NCBI GenBank assembly: GCA_049115695.1
Contig: JAGDZR010000021.1
Location: forward strand, 1 to 64,000
Reading direction: 5' to 3'
Origin: JAGDZR01 sp049115695
Lineage (GTDB): Bacteria > Bacteroidota > Bacteroidia > Cytophagales > Cyclobacteriaceae
Length of the DNA stretch: 64,000 nt
Part shown: positions 45,717-54,784 of the stretch, piece by piece
How positions within the stretch are numbered: position 1 is the first letter of the stretch
Layout of the letters: each line of letters begins with the position of its first letter
The notes under the pieces: model-generated
What the model was told of the DNA's origin: nothing
What the model saw: only the letters and a program-made list of their open reading frames with translations
Databases searched by the model: none
Translations under genes and position numbers: made by a program

Positions 45717-47816
45717 ATGAAAAGATTATCTCCAATATTGCTAGTATTCGGCCTACTATTGGCCTGCGACCAACCCAATACTGAAACCCAAACTGAAGAT
45801 CCGTACATCTGGCTTGAGGAGGTTGAAGGTGAAGATGCCCTGGATTGGGTGAAAGAAAAGAACAGTAAAACAGAAGGACTATTAACAAATCGTCCTGACT
45901 TTGATCCGATCTACCAGAAAAACCTGGAGATCAGGAATTCGGATGAAAGAATTGCTTATCCTTCCATAACGGGAAATTACGTCTACAATTTCTGGAAAGA
46001 TGATGTTTACGAACGCGGTATTTGGCGCAGGATGTTGATTGATGATTATACAGCTAAGAAAGATAGCTGGGAACTCATTCTTAATCTTGATTCCCTATCT
46101 GAACTTGAGGGGAAGTTATGGGTTTTTAAGGGTGCCTCGTTTTTACATGGCAGTGATGACTTGTGTATGGTCAGGTTATCTGATGGAGGTGGAGATGCCG
46201 TAGAAATACGGGAATTCAATATTGCCCAAAGAGCGTTTGTTGAAGATGGTTTTTTCGTTCCAAATGCAAAAGGAGGAGTCAGTTGGCAAGATGAAAACAC
46301 GTTGCTTATTAGCAGTGATTTTGGCCCAGGAACCGTTACCACATCTGGTTATCCCAGCACAGTTAAGCTGTGGGAGAGGGGGAATACGCTTGATGATGCT
46401 CAAACGATTTTTGAGGGAGATTCGTCAGATGTAGGTGTCTTTCAGTCGGTTTCCAATACGTCGACCACTCAGCACCTGATCGTGTATAGAGCAATCACTT
46501 TTTACACAAGTGAAATTTACCTGATGCAGGGTGACGAATTGAAAAAAATAGATATTCCTGAGGACGCAGGTTTGGAAACGTTTATGGGTGATCGGGCAAT
46601 TGTGAGCCTAAAGTCAGATTGGATGATTGATGATGAAACATTCAAAACTGGTTCGCTTGTCACGTTTAATGTGGAGAAGTTCATGAGCGGGAAAAAAGAA
46701 GTTAAAATTGTCTTTGAGCCAGATGCTAAAACGAGCTACAACGGTGTAGCGGTTACCAAAGATGGATTGCTGATCAATTTGCTGGAAGATGTACAAAATA
46801 AGCTTTTTGCTTACCAGATAAATGAGGATGGCATAACCAGAGAGCGTATTCAAACGCCTGATTTCGGGAGTATTTCGATTATTAGCAGTTCAAATAGCAG
46901 GAGCGATTACTTCTTTACATATAGCAATTTCCTGATTCCAACTACGCTGTATCATGGCAGAGAAATGGAATTCAGTGAAATCAAAAGTCAGCCTTCCTAT
47001 TTTGATGCGGAAAAGTATCAGATCAATCAGTACTTTGTTGCATCTAAAGATGGAACCCAAATTCCATATTTTGTAGTTGGACCGAAGGACATGGTGTTGG
47101 ATGGTAGACAGCCTACGTTGTTAAATGCTTATGGTGGTTTCGAAATATCACGGAAACCGTCTTACTCTGCCACGAGAGGAAAGAGCTGGTTGGAGCGAGG
47201 TGGTGTTTATGTATTGGCTAACATTCGAGGAGGTGGAGAGTATGGGCCAGCATGGCATCAGGCCGGATTAAAAGAAAAACGTCAAAATATCTATGATGAT
47301 TTTCATGCCGTAGCTGAAGATTTAATTAATCGAAAAATCACTAATCCGGAACAATTGGGTATTATGGGAGGAAGCAATGGTGGGCTATTAGTAGGAGTAG
47401 CGTTTACTCAGCGACCAGAACTCTACAATGCGGTAGTATGTGCTGTGCCCTTATTGGATATGAAGCGATTTAATAAGTTATTGGCTGGTGCGAGTTGGAT
47501 GGGTGAATATGGTAATCCCGATATCCCGGAGCAGTGGGAGTATATCAAGCAATATTCACCATATCATAATATTGATCAGGACAAAGAGTATCCGGAAGTG
47601 TTATTCCTGACCTCAACCAAAGATGATCGTGTACATCCGGGACATGCCCGTAAGATGTCAGCCAAAATGGATGGAATGGGGCATAAGCACCTGTACTTTG
47701 AAACCATTGAGGGAGGTCATGGAGCGGCTACTACAAATGATCAGCTGGCTTATCGTGATGCTTTAACGTATGCGTATTTGCACAGCAAGCTGAACCCAAC
47801 GATAGAAAAGAAGTGA
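45717..47816 (+). CDS. Prolyl oligopeptidase (S9A) lipoprotein
   Basis: About 699 residues from the start giving MKRLSPILLVFGLLLAC (lipobox); a start 16 codons earlier is unlikely. N-terminal propeller (DPYIWLEEVEGEDALDWVKE and on, ~25-430) followed by an alpha/beta hydrolase domain: YGGFEISRKPSYS, nucleophile GIMGGSNGGLLVGVAFTQRP, Asp in TSTKDDRVHPGHA, His in EGGHGAA. It cleaves short proline-containing peptides, probably in the periplasm. It stands alone between intergenic palindromes; the type 2 repeat begins at its stop codon. Confidence 0.92.
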   Translation: MKRLSPILLVFGLLLACDQPNTETQTEDPYIWLEEVEGEDALDWVKEKNSKTEGLLTNRPDFDPIYQKNLEIRNSDERIAYPSITGNYVYNFWKDDVYERGIWRRMLIDDYTAKKDSWELILNLDSLSELEGKLWVFKGASFLHGSDDLCMVRLSDGGGDAVEIREFNIAQRAFVEDGFFVPNAKGGVSWQDENTLLISSDFGPGTVTTSGYPSTVKLWERGNTLDDAQTIFEGDSSDVGVFQSVSNTSTTQHLIVYRAITFYTSEIYLMQGDELKKIDIPEDAGLETFMGDRAIVSLKSDWMIDDETFKTGSLVTFNVEKFMSGKKEVKIVFEPDAKTSYNGVAVTKDGLLINLLEDVQNKLFAYQINEDGITRERIQTPDFGSISIISSSNSRSDYFFTYSNFLIPTTLYHGREMEFSEIKSQPSYFDAEKYQINQYFVASKDGTQIPYFVVGPKDMVLDGRQPTLLNAYGGFEISRKPSYSATRGKSWLERGGVYVLANIRGGGEYGPAWHQAGLKEKRQNIYDDFHAVAEDLINRKITNPEQLGIMGGSNGGLLVGVAFTQRPELYNAVVCAVPLLDMKRFNKLLAGASWMGEYGNPDIPEQWEYIKQYSPYHNIDQDKEYPEVLFLTSTKDDRVHPGHARKMSAKMDGMGHKHLYFETIEGGHGAATTNDQLAYRDALTYAYLHSKLNPTIEKK

Positions 47817-47857
47817 TGATTCCTTGTAGGCCATAAGACCTACAAGGGAGGAGTTAC
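47816..47857. repeat. Palindromic repeat, type 2
   Basis: CCTTGTAGG, loop CCATAAGA, CCTACAAGG: a perfect 9 bp stem at 47822-47847 just after the oligopeptidase stop codon. In this position it could also act as a terminator. Confidence 0.65.
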
Positions 47858-47918
47858 TGATGCTCATTACTTAACGAACGTCAATTTTTTTTTAAGGTGT
47901 GAGATCTAGTTTTGCCGG

Positions 47919-48509
47919 ATGAAACAGATTTTCGCATACTTCATTTTAGCAATGCTTGGTTACACTGCATACAGTCAGGAGGATACCAAATCAAATGGAG
48001 ATAAATCCAACCAAATATACATTGAGAGTGATCCGACTACTTTCTTTTTTAACGGTTTTTCAATAGCCATCAAAAGAAGTTCAACATTCCATGAAAAGCT
48101 GAATATGGGAGTAGGACTCTACAAAGTGACTTTGCCAGAGTTTTACATTGAGTCTGTTCCAGAAAATCAAGGAAGGGATTGGTCGGTTGATAATTTTGGT
48201 TTGGATGTCTTTGTAGACTATTTCATTTTCGACGCAAATAAAGGCGTAAGTATTGGCATGCATTTGGGTTATTACAACTATCGATTAGAGCGGTTGGACA
48301 AACAGGAAAGCTACCAGTCTCTGGTTGAAACGTTGAGAGTCGGCTATTTGTGGCGCCCAATTAGGCAGTTAAATGCAATCTACTTGTATCCCTGGGCTGG
48401 TGTTTCGACTGGTCAAAAGATCAGCGGTAGTAATGTGATCGATGGAGAAGCGTTCAAAACACCAAAGTGGAGCTTTGTGCCCTCTGTTCAGATTGGATTC
48501 AGTTTTTGA
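47919..48509 (+). CDS. Outer membrane beta-barrel-like hypothetical protein
   Basis: A 196-residue protein with a signal peptide (FILAMLGYTAYSQ). Repeated amphipathic strands (FFNGFSIAIKRSSTFHEKLN, GVSIGMHLGYYNYRLERL, PKWSFVPSVQIGFSF) and a C-terminal Phe suggest a small outer membrane barrel. No family name recognised. Convergent with the Crp gene, 6 bp apart. Confidence 0.65.
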   Translation: MKQIFAYFILAMLGYTAYSQEDTKSNGDKSNQIYIESDPTTFFFNGFSIAIKRSSTFHEKLNMGVGLYKVTLPEFYIESVPENQGRDWSVDNFGLDVFVDYFIFDANKGVSIGMHLGYYNYRLERLDKQESYQSLVETLRVGYLWRPIRQLNAIYLYPWAGVSTGQKISGSNVIDGEAFKTPKWSFVPSVQIGFSF

Positions 48510-48515
48510 AAACCA

Positions 48516-49112
48516 TCAGGACATGATCTTTTCATGGATTCTTTTTTTGATGCGACTCATGGATTCAGGTGTGAAGCCCAGAAAACTGGCCAGGTGTTGT
48601 TGAGCAACTCTTTGGACCAATTCGGGTCTCTCATCAAGCAGTTTCTGATAGCGTTGCTCTGGATTGCAGTTGATGTAGTATTCCTGATTGTCTTGTGCCG
48701 TTTTGAATATGTCATCCATAAGCGTCATACACAATGCCTCGAATCTTGGATACTTTTGGACGAACTCCATATCATCTTCCCTGGAATAAGCAACACAGAG
48801 TGTACTGTCTTCCAAACATTCAAGGTGATATGGTGAGGTCGGATCCTCAGGAGTGTTCCCCATTAGTCGGATGATCTGATCTTCAATGAAAAAGAACATT
48901 GATTTGTCCACACCATCTATGAGTTTGTATTGACGAATGATTCCCTTTAAGTTAAAAAATACCCTGTCTATTTGATCTCCCTCCTTTAATAAGATGTCAC
49001 CCTTTTTGTAGTGCTCAATTTCAAATCTGTCGCTGAAGACCTCAATTTCTTCTGTTGTCATTGGAAAGACAGCTGAAATGCGATCAATGAATAGGCTTTT
49101 TTCTTGTGTCAT
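48516..49112 (-). CDS. Crp/Fnr-family transcriptional regulator
   Basis: About 198 residues from the start giving MTQEKSLFIDRISAVFP; a start 12 codons earlier is possible. The longest open frame would run through the type 1 palindrome and is rejected. Beta-roll sensor (HYKKGDILLKEGDQIDRVFF), then a C-terminal HTH (QQHLASFLGFTPESMSRIKK). Same short Bacteroidota type as the regulator at 5454-6038. Targets are not evident. Confidence 0.87.
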   Translation of the reverse strand: MTQEKSLFIDRISAVFPMTTEEIEVFSDRFEIEHYKKGDILLKEGDQIDRVFFNLKGIIRQYKLIDGVDKSMFFFIEDQIIRLMGNTPEDPTSPYHLECLEDSTLCVAYSREDDMEFVQKYPRFEALCMTLMDDIFKTAQDNQEYYINCNPEQRYQKLLDERPELVQRVAQQHLASFLGFTPESMSRIKKRIHEKIMS

Positions 49113-49616
49113 GAGCTGGTAACGATTGTGATGCTGGGGATCATCCATTAGGACATGCCTTATAAAATGAACATACAAAACTATTAAAGTTTTTTTGGTC
49201 GTTGTTGGTGTTTTCACCAACGGCTGGAGTGTCGTCTTGATTAGAATAGATTGCACTGCAGACTTTCGGGTGTATATAGATGGTTTCCCTGAAAGTCATA
49301 AAACCTTCATGGTGTTGGATGTAATGATTTCTTTGTAGGCCATAAGACCTACAAGGGAGGAAAAGATGACACACATCTATCAAAACTCCTATGATTAAGA
49401 GAGTCACTATCAAAGCATTCTGATTTGATGAGTACCTGTTCAACTTAATATATTGTGCTTGTCGATATTTCTAGCATATAATGGTATAAATCTGGAATTA
49501 TGAATAGATTATAAATACCGCTTTACTGTAATATTATTTCAGTTAAAAGAGGTATGTTTGATAATAGATAAAAGGATTATATATCCGTTTACCGCTTTTA
49601 ACAACCGCTTATATCA
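49113..49616. other. Intergenic region with two palindromic repeats
   Basis: About 500 bp without a supported gene between the Crp gene and the bacteriocin-like locus. It holds the type 1 palindrome at 49204-49221 (GTTGGTG/CACCAAC) and a type 2 copy at 49320-49362 (stem 49331-49357, one G-T pair). The last 170 bp are AT-rich and probably carry the promoter of the following locus. Confidence 0.5.
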
Positions 49617-50966
49617 TTGAAAGAGAAGATACTTTTTGATGCATTTCCTGCATATGGACACATTACTGCCTTTTTACAAATAGCAGAATATCTCAGAGAG
49701 GAATATGAATGCGTTTTTATTGGTCCTTCAGATTATGCAGAATTAGTTACGTCTAAAGGTTTTGTTTTCCTACTTCTCAATCCATTTCCTATTGAGCCAG
49801 AATCGTTAGAAGTCCAAAGGACAGGTTTGTTTAGTGCTTGGATGAATAACCTGCTTAGTAATCGGGAGAAGAGGTTAAAATCTGAATATGATCAATACAT
49901 GGCCAAACTAACTAGGCTATTGAAGGAACTAGACCCGGCAGTTGTATTGGTTGATGACCACTATGCACTTAAGGGATTGGTCTATTTGGAATGCCAGGTG
50001 AGAATCTTGACCATTCAAACTATGGTTAGTCCTATAAGAATCAAAGGACTTCCTCCCTTTCAAAGTGACTTAATTCCGAACGGAAAATTGGTTAATAGAT
50101 CGAAGATAGAACTTAGCTGGGTTAGACTAAAATTCTTACAAAAGATTAACAAGCTTAAATGGTTGGTCATCACCAATGGGCAGTTAACGGGCTCATTTTA
50201 CAAAAAGAGATTGTTGGCTTTGGGATATGAAACGGATAGTAATCGATGCTTTGGTATTGGTGTGAACAATGTTCCTAGGATTATCAATGGATCAGCGTTA
50301 TTTTCTTTTTCTAAGGAGAACAGTGTTAATGAACACTTTTTTTATAGGGCAGAAAGAAACTTGGATGAAATGGGGGACTTAAGACTTAAGTCCATCGTCG
50401 ACAAGAACAAGCCCATCATTTATTGTTCATTAGGGACAGTAACAATGAAATATGCTAAGAAGTGTACACCTTTTTTCAATTTGGTAATTGCTGTGGCTAT
50501 GCAGTTTAAAGAGTATCAGTTTGTCCTATCAGTCGGTAAAGATTATGATCTTAAGAGTTTAAGTAATCAACCGAACAATGTAAGTATTTTTCTCAGTCTA
50601 TCTCAGCAGTCGCTTCTACCGCACACAACGCTAATGATTAGTCATGGTGGCTTAAATTCGATAAAGGAATGCATCTCTTTGGAGGTACCAATGATGATTT
50701 TCCCATTGTCCTATAAGTGGGATCAACCGGGAAATGGTGCTCGGGTCAAACACCTTGAAATTGGTGGAGCATATCGTATGAAGGGGCTGTCCAAGAAAAA
50801 GCTCCGAAGGTTATTACATACAAATCTTAACCGACTTTCTCACTACAGAGAGCATATCAAAAGAATAAATAAAGCTCAGAGAGAGCTAGAGAAAGCAGAA
50901 TTCAAAAAATTTAAAGCGCTTATTTATAAAAGAAAACAAGATGAAATATTCTCCGGAGCAGCTTAA
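49617..50966 (+). CDS. GT1-family (UDP-glycosyltransferase/MGT-like) glycosyltransferase
   Basis: A 449-residue protein. TTG at 49617 is the start because KEKILFDAFPAYGHITAFLQ is the normal GT1 N-terminus and a stop lies just upstream. C-terminal donor site: MISHGGLNSIKECISLEVPM then WDQPGNGARV, the UGT signature. GT1 enzymes add a hexose from a nucleotide sugar to small molecules or peptides. It overlaps the C39 exporter gene by 26 bp, so it belongs to the peptide-export operon; modification of the exported peptides is the simplest inference. Known glycocin transferases are GT2, so this would be different. Confidence 0.85.
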   Translation: MKEKILFDAFPAYGHITAFLQIAEYLREEYECVFIGPSDYAELVTSKGFVFLLLNPFPIEPESLEVQRTGLFSAWMNNLLSNREKRLKSEYDQYMAKLTRLLKELDPAVVLVDDHYALKGLVYLECQVRILTIQTMVSPIRIKGLPPFQSDLIPNGKLVNRSKIELSWVRLKFLQKINKLKWLVITNGQLTGSFYKKRLLALGYETDSNRCFGIGVNNVPRIINGSALFSFSKENSVNEHFFYRAERNLDEMGDLRLKSIVDKNKPIIYCSLGTVTMKYAKKCTPFFNLVIAVAMQFKEYQFVLSVGKDYDLKSLSNQPNNVSIFLSLSQQSLLPHTTLMISHGGLNSIKECISLEVPMMIFPLSYKWDQPGNGARVKHLEIGGAYRMKGLSKKKLRRLLHTNLNRLSHYREHIKRINKAQRELEKAEFKKFKALIYKRKQDEIFSGAA

Positions 50967-53133
50967 GAAGTTTCATGTTGATCAATTAGGACAATATGCA
51001 TGTGGTCTGGCATGTTTAAGTGCCCTGACCAATTACTATGAAGGACATGTTCCCCAAGAAAAGATTAGGGAGATTAGTGGAACAACATTAAATGGCACTT
51101 CCTTGCTAGGGCTTTTTCAAGCGGCAGGCAAGATCGGGTTCGAGACGCGAGGATTTGAAGCGGATACAACGCATTTGAAGGAATTAGATGCTCCGGTAAT
51201 ACTTCATGTGGTCATGGATGGCAATCGCGACCACTTTGTGGTTTGCTATGGGCATGACGGAGAGTTGTTTCAAATTGGAGATCCAGGTTGGGGGATCGTG
51301 GGGATGGCAGAAGATGAGCTATCTGCAATTTGGCAATCGAGAGCATTGTTAACCATCAAACCAACGGGTGAGTTTATATCGACTCAATCGGAAATAAAAT
51401 CCAGGGTTTCATGGTTTAAAGAATTGATCAAAGAAGATATTCCAATCTTAACTGTTTCTGGAGCCATAGGTATAGTCATGGCCGTATTAGGCCTTTCTAC
51501 TGCCATATTTACTCAGAAGCTGTTGGATGATTTCCTTCCGGAAGAACAAATTGACAAGATCATTATAGGAATTGTAGCCCTTGTCATACTACTCTCGGCA
51601 CGCGCAGTGTTGGGTCTGATAAGAGGCATTTTCATGGCTCGACAAGGAAGGGATCTAAATGTAAGAATCATTAAATCTTTCATAAAAAAAATCATTAGAC
51701 TGCCTATGACTGTATTAGCTGGCTATAGCACTGGGGATTTAATTGCTCGTATGAATGATTCACTGAGAATTAGGAATACAGTGGCCCTTGTAACAGGAAA
51801 TGTGTTGGTCAATGCATTAATTATTCTGGTCTCTTCGGTGTATCTCTTTACACTGTCTTTGATTGTGGGTTTACTAGCTGTAACAAGTATCGCAGTTTTT
51901 TTATTGATAGCCTGGAGATATCATCCAGGAATAATAAGGGGCCAAAAAGAAGTCATGGCTGCTCATAGCGCAAATGAAACGCAATATGTAGACGCTTTGA
52001 CGGGCATTAATACGATCAAAAGTTGTGGTAAGGAGGAGGTCTTTACCGAAAGAATTCAACGAATTAATGAACACTATCATGGGAAGGGTTACGAACTAGC
52101 ACTTCTCGGTAATCGATTTAGTTTTATATCTCAGCTGGTTATGGGATTCTACATTGTTGCAGTTTTTGGTTTTGGAATATGGTCTGTCATTTCAGGAACA
52201 CTTCTGCTTGGTGAAATGATGGCTATGTTATCAATTTCAGGGACAACATTTCCTGCAATTGCCGGATTGATTGCTTCTAATATTCAGCTTCAGGAAGCAA
52301 AAGTGGCCTTCAATAGGATGCATGAATTGGCAGCACTTGAGGAAGAAGAATTGGGGACTAATGAATCAAAAGGAACTTGCAAGAGCTTAAAAGTCGAGAA
52401 CGTTAGTTTCAGATTTCCAGGCGCACAACAGTTGCTTAAGAACGTGTCGATGGAAATTCCGAAGGGTAAAATCATTACACTTTTTGGACAGGTGGGATCA
52501 GGGAAAAGCACGATGGTGGATCTTTTGCTGAAAGCCCGATTGGTAGAATCTGGTAAGATAAGTTTGGATGGGCGAGAGATCAATCAAACAGGTACATCTT
52601 CCTGGAGAAACAGACTGGGCATTGTCTTACAAAAAGAAAAAATATTTAGCAGTACTGTAATTGACAACATATGTCAATCCAATGACCCGATCGAAATTGA
52701 GAAATGCATAAAATTCTTTAACGGATCAGTATTCGAAGAATTTATTGCTGAATTACCGCAAGGTTACTTAACACTTTGTGGTGAGGAAGGGTCGAATTTG
52801 TCTGGCGGACAGAAACAAATGATCAGCATTGCGCGCGCATATTATAAACAAACTGACTATTTGATACTGGATGAATCAACCAGTGCAATGGATCAATTCA
52901 CGGAAAAGAAGGTTGTAGAATTCCTCAATAAAAGAGCTGAAGAAGGAAAGTGGGGAGTATTGATGATTACACATCGAATTAGCCTTGCGAGTCAGTCGGA
53001 TACAATATTTGTGCTCAAGAACGGAGCAATAGAGAAATCAGGACAGCATCAAGAATTATTGAAAAATGAAAATGATTACAGCAATGCCTTTTCTGCGTTG
53101 ATAGCTCAGCAGGATAGGACGTTGATAGATTAG
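50941..53133 (+). CDS. C39-peptidase ABC transporter for double-glycine peptides
   Basis: A 730-residue bacteriocin processing exporter. N-terminal C39 peptidase (~1-140): oxyanion Gln and catalytic Cys in DQLGQYACGLAC, His in RDHFVVCYG, Asp in GDPGWG. Six-helix transmembrane domain (~155-450). ABC ATPase (~480-725): Walker A FGQVGSGKST, signature NLSGGQKQ, Walker B YLILDESTS, H-loop MITHR. It should cut after the Gly-Gly of the two peptides at 53466-53863 and export them across the inner membrane. The start overlaps the glycosyltransferase gene. Confidence 0.95.
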   Translation: MKYSPEQLKKFHVDQLGQYACGLACLSALTNYYEGHVPQEKIREISGTTLNGTSLLGLFQAAGKIGFETRGFEADTTHLKELDAPVILHVVMDGNRDHFVVCYGHDGELFQIGDPGWGIVGMAEDELSAIWQSRALLTIKPTGEFISTQSEIKSRVSWFKELIKEDIPILTVSGAIGIVMAVLGLSTAIFTQKLLDDFLPEEQIDKIIIGIVALVILLSARAVLGLIRGIFMARQGRDLNVRIIKSFIKKIIRLPMTVLAGYSTGDLIARMNDSLRIRNTVALVTGNVLVNALIILVSSVYLFTLSLIVGLLAVTSIAVFLLIAWRYHPGIIRGQKEVMAAHSANETQYVDALTGINTIKSCGKEEVFTERIQRINEHYHGKGYELALLGNRFSFISQLVMGFYIVAVFGFGIWSVISGTLLLGEMMAMLSISGTTFPAIAGLIASNIQLQEAKVAFNRMHELAALEEEELGTNESKGTCKSLKVENVSFRFPGAQQLLKNVSMEIPKGKIITLFGQVGSGKSTMVDLLLKARLVESGKISLDGREINQTGTSSWRNRLGIVLQKEKIFSSTVIDNICQSNDPIEIEKCIKFFNGSVFEEFIAELPQGYLTLCGEEGSNLSGGQKQMISIARAYYKQTDYLILDESTSAMDQFTEKKVVEFLNKRAEEGKWGVLMITHRISLASQSDTIFVLKNGAIEKSGQHQELLKNENDYSNAFSALIAQQDRTLID

Positions 53134-53179
53134 ATACACATTGATATAAAAATTAAGGAAAACCTAAACACTATTTCAC

Positions 53180-53398
53180 ATGGCAGGAATGAAGTACTAC
53201 AAACGAATTCAATTTATCCTGGAGTTGATTGAAAAGGAAAGAACCGGTAGCCCGGCACAACTAGCAAGGAAGCTAGATCTCAGCGAACGAATGGTTTACA
53301 ATATCTTGGAATCACTACGAATCATGGATTCCCGTCCTATTGTATATTGCAGAGAAAGAGAAAGTTACGTTTTTGAAGAAAAGGAATTAGTGCACTGA
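53180..53398 (+). CDS. Small winged-helix/HTH protein
   Basis: A 72-residue protein that is almost entirely one HTH_11/DeoR-like domain: RIQFILELIEKERTGSPAQL, then ARKLDLSERMVYNILESLRI, ending YVFEEKEL. It lies between the exporter and the peptide genes and is a likely local regulator, though it could also recognise the leader peptide. The 67 bp that follow, up to the first peptide, are AT-rich and could hold a promoter. Confidence 0.75.
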   Translation: MAGMKYYKRIQFILELIEKERTGSPAQLARKLDLSERMVYNILESLRIMDSRPIVYCRERESYVFEEKELVH

Positions 53399-53465
53399 AA
53401 TAATATTTCACACATAACTATTTAATTAGTGAAACTAAATTATTTCTAACTAAAATCATTTTATC

Positions 53466-53666
53466 ATGAAAGAATTGAAATTCCATCAGATGGAAGAACT
53501 CCACGGTGGTGACTGGGATTGTGAGACTTACGCGGGATTGGTTGTTGGAGCAGCAGCTGGAGCTATGATTATTGGAGTTGCAACAGGGGGATTAGGATTT
53601 GTTGTAGCCGGAGGTCTTATGGGCTACTTTGGTACAGGGGGAACAATTTATTGTGCAATGGCATGA
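53466..53666 (+). CDS. Double-glycine leader bacteriocin-like peptide A
   Basis: A 66-residue precursor: 15-residue leader MKELKFHQMEELHGG, then a 51-residue core with Cys at core positions 4 and 48. The core is very glycine-rich and hydrophobic, with several GxxxG motifs (GAAAG, GVATG, GGLMG), as in class IIb two-peptide bacteriocins. The leader matches the C39 cleavage rule. Its stop overlaps the start of peptide B (ATGA), so both are made in equal amounts. A disulfide between the two Cys is likely. It could instead be a signal or toxin peptide. Confidence 0.85.
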   Translation: MKELKFHQMEELHGGDWDCETYAGLVVGAAAGAMIIGVATGGLGFVVAGGLMGYFGTGGTIYCAMA

Positions 53667-53863
53667 GAGAATTGGATATTACATTAATGGAAGACATCCA
53701 AGGTGGTGGATTCGTTGCAGGGGTATGCGTTGGAATTGGTGCTGGTTCTATCATATATGCAACAGGACTAGCAACTAATTTTTGGAATCCGATTGGCTGG
53801 GCAAGTGCAGCTTTTATAGTTGCTGATGCCGCATGCCTGGTATACGGAGCAGCTAATATTTAA
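53663..53863 (+). CDS. Double-glycine leader bacteriocin-like peptide B
   Basis: A 66-residue precursor from ATG 53663, inside the ATGA overlap with peptide A; an upstream TTG is less likely. Leader MRELDITLMEDIQGG (15 residues) is clearly related to that of peptide A; the core is 51 residues with Cys at 7 and 43, and GxxxG-type motifs at the start (GVCVGIGAG). Equal leader and core lengths and coupling to peptide A support a two-component bacteriocin. Exported by the C39 transporter. Confidence 0.85.
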   Translation: MRELDITLMEDIQGGGFVAGVCVGIGAGSIIYATGLATNFWNPIGWASAAFIVADAACLVYGAANI

Positions 53864-53870
53864 TCATATT

Positions 53871-53898
53871 ATGGACTAGATATAATTATCTAGTCCAT
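53871..53898 (+). terminator. 12-bp stem-loop after peptide genes
   Basis: ATGGACTAGATA pairs perfectly with TATCTAGTCCAT around a TAAT loop, 7 bp after peptide B and 15 bp before the 53-residue protein. Followed by a weak T-rich tail (TATTAATTTT). Probably a partial terminator or mRNA stabiliser that keeps peptide mRNA above downstream genes. Confidence 0.6.
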
Positions 53899-53913
53899 TA
53901 TTAATTTTAAGAG

Positions 53914-54075
53914 ATGAAGACTTTTTTAATCGGAATACAATTGGTTGCCTTGTTCTTTTTGGCACTTGACTTATTTGAAGTCTATAGCTTTCCTGGTGTA
54001 AAAGCATTTGGATATGGCATTATACTTTTGGGATTACTAATTACATTAATTTTGAAAAGGAACTCAAAAATTTAG
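53914..54075 (+). CDS. 53-residue two-helix membrane protein, copy 1
   Basis: Starts MKTFLIGIQLVALFFLALDL, with a second hydrophobic segment GYGIILLGLLITLILK and a basic tail KRNSKI, so two membrane helices are predicted. It shares 46 of 53 residues with the protein at 55345-55506, and the upstream sequence is also similar. It directly follows the bacteriocin-like peptides, so it could be an immunity protein. No named family recognised. Confidence 0.75.
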   Translation: MKTFLIGIQLVALFFLALDLFEVYSFPGVKAFGYGIILLGLLITLILKRNSKI

Positions 54076-54166
54076 GATTGTGGTAACTGAATAGTAATAC
54101 TCTAACACGAATTGACAGAACAGTTTTAATCTAGGTTAGCCAATAACTGTAATTTATTACAGAGTG

Positions 54167-54784
54167 ATGAGAAATTTTTTAGTTTTCATAGGAGTTACTT
54201 TGATGTTATCAATTGTATTGAATTATATATTTAATGATGACTATCTCTATTTTGAGTTCTATGGAAATAAGTTTTCTTATGAGCGAATATTGGAGCTAAT
54301 TAACCAACAAAAAAAGTGGCAATGGATTGGATATGTTACGCTTCCATTAATCTATCTATTGAGATTTTTAATTATTACCTGTGTTCTTCTAATGGGAAGT
54401 TTCATTGCTGGATATAAAGTTAAATTTCGAGAAGTGTTTGATGTAACAATTACTTCAGAGTACATATTTCTAGTTCTTCCCATTATTAAATTGTTGTGGT
54501 TTGGCTTCATTTTGCAAGACTACACATTGATAGATTTAATAAAGTTTTCTCCATTCTCTTTAAACAGTGTTTTTGATTTGTCAGAATCAATACATTGGTT
54601 AGACCCTTTGATGAAGTCTGTTAGTCTTTTCGAGGTTACTTATTGGTTATTGTTAGGGTATGGTATGTGCAAAATACTCAACAGACCGTTCTCAAAAGCA
54701 ATTGGACTTGTTGTTGCTTCCTATGGCTCTACCTGGGTAGTTTGGCAAGTATTCATTGTATTTCTAATGATTAACCTCACATAG
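54167..54784 (+). CDS. Multi-helix membrane protein of bacteriocin locus
   Basis: About 205 residues from ATG 54167 (GTG three bases earlier). Five or so hydrophobic segments (residues ~5-20, 55-85, 100-118, 155-170, 180-203) suggest an inner membrane protein, distantly recalling Yip1-type proteins. The stop is immediately followed by the ATG of the thioredoxin-like gene, indicating coupling. Immunity or export accessory roles are possible; nothing in the sequence decides. Confidence 0.7.
   Translation: MRNFLVFIGVTLMLSIVLNYIFNDDYLYFEFYGNKFSYERILELINQQKKWQWIGYVTLPLIYLLRFLIITCVLLMGSFIAGYKVKFREVFDVTITSEYIFLVLPIIKLLWFGFILQDYTLIDLIKFSPFSLNSVFDLSESIHWLDPLMKSVSLFEVTYWLLLGYGMCKILNRPFSKAIGLVVASYGSTWVVWQVFIVFLMINLT

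Noticed and set aside
49113..49256. N-terminal extension of the Crp/Fnr protein at 48516
   Set aside because: It would translate the intergenic palindrome GTTGGTG/CACCAAC; MTQEKSL gives a standard N-terminus.
53399..53465. A third double-glycine peptide near the two found, or one upstream of the glycosyltransferase
   Set aside because: No start codon followed by a Gly-Gly leader was found in 53399-53465 or 49400-49616.
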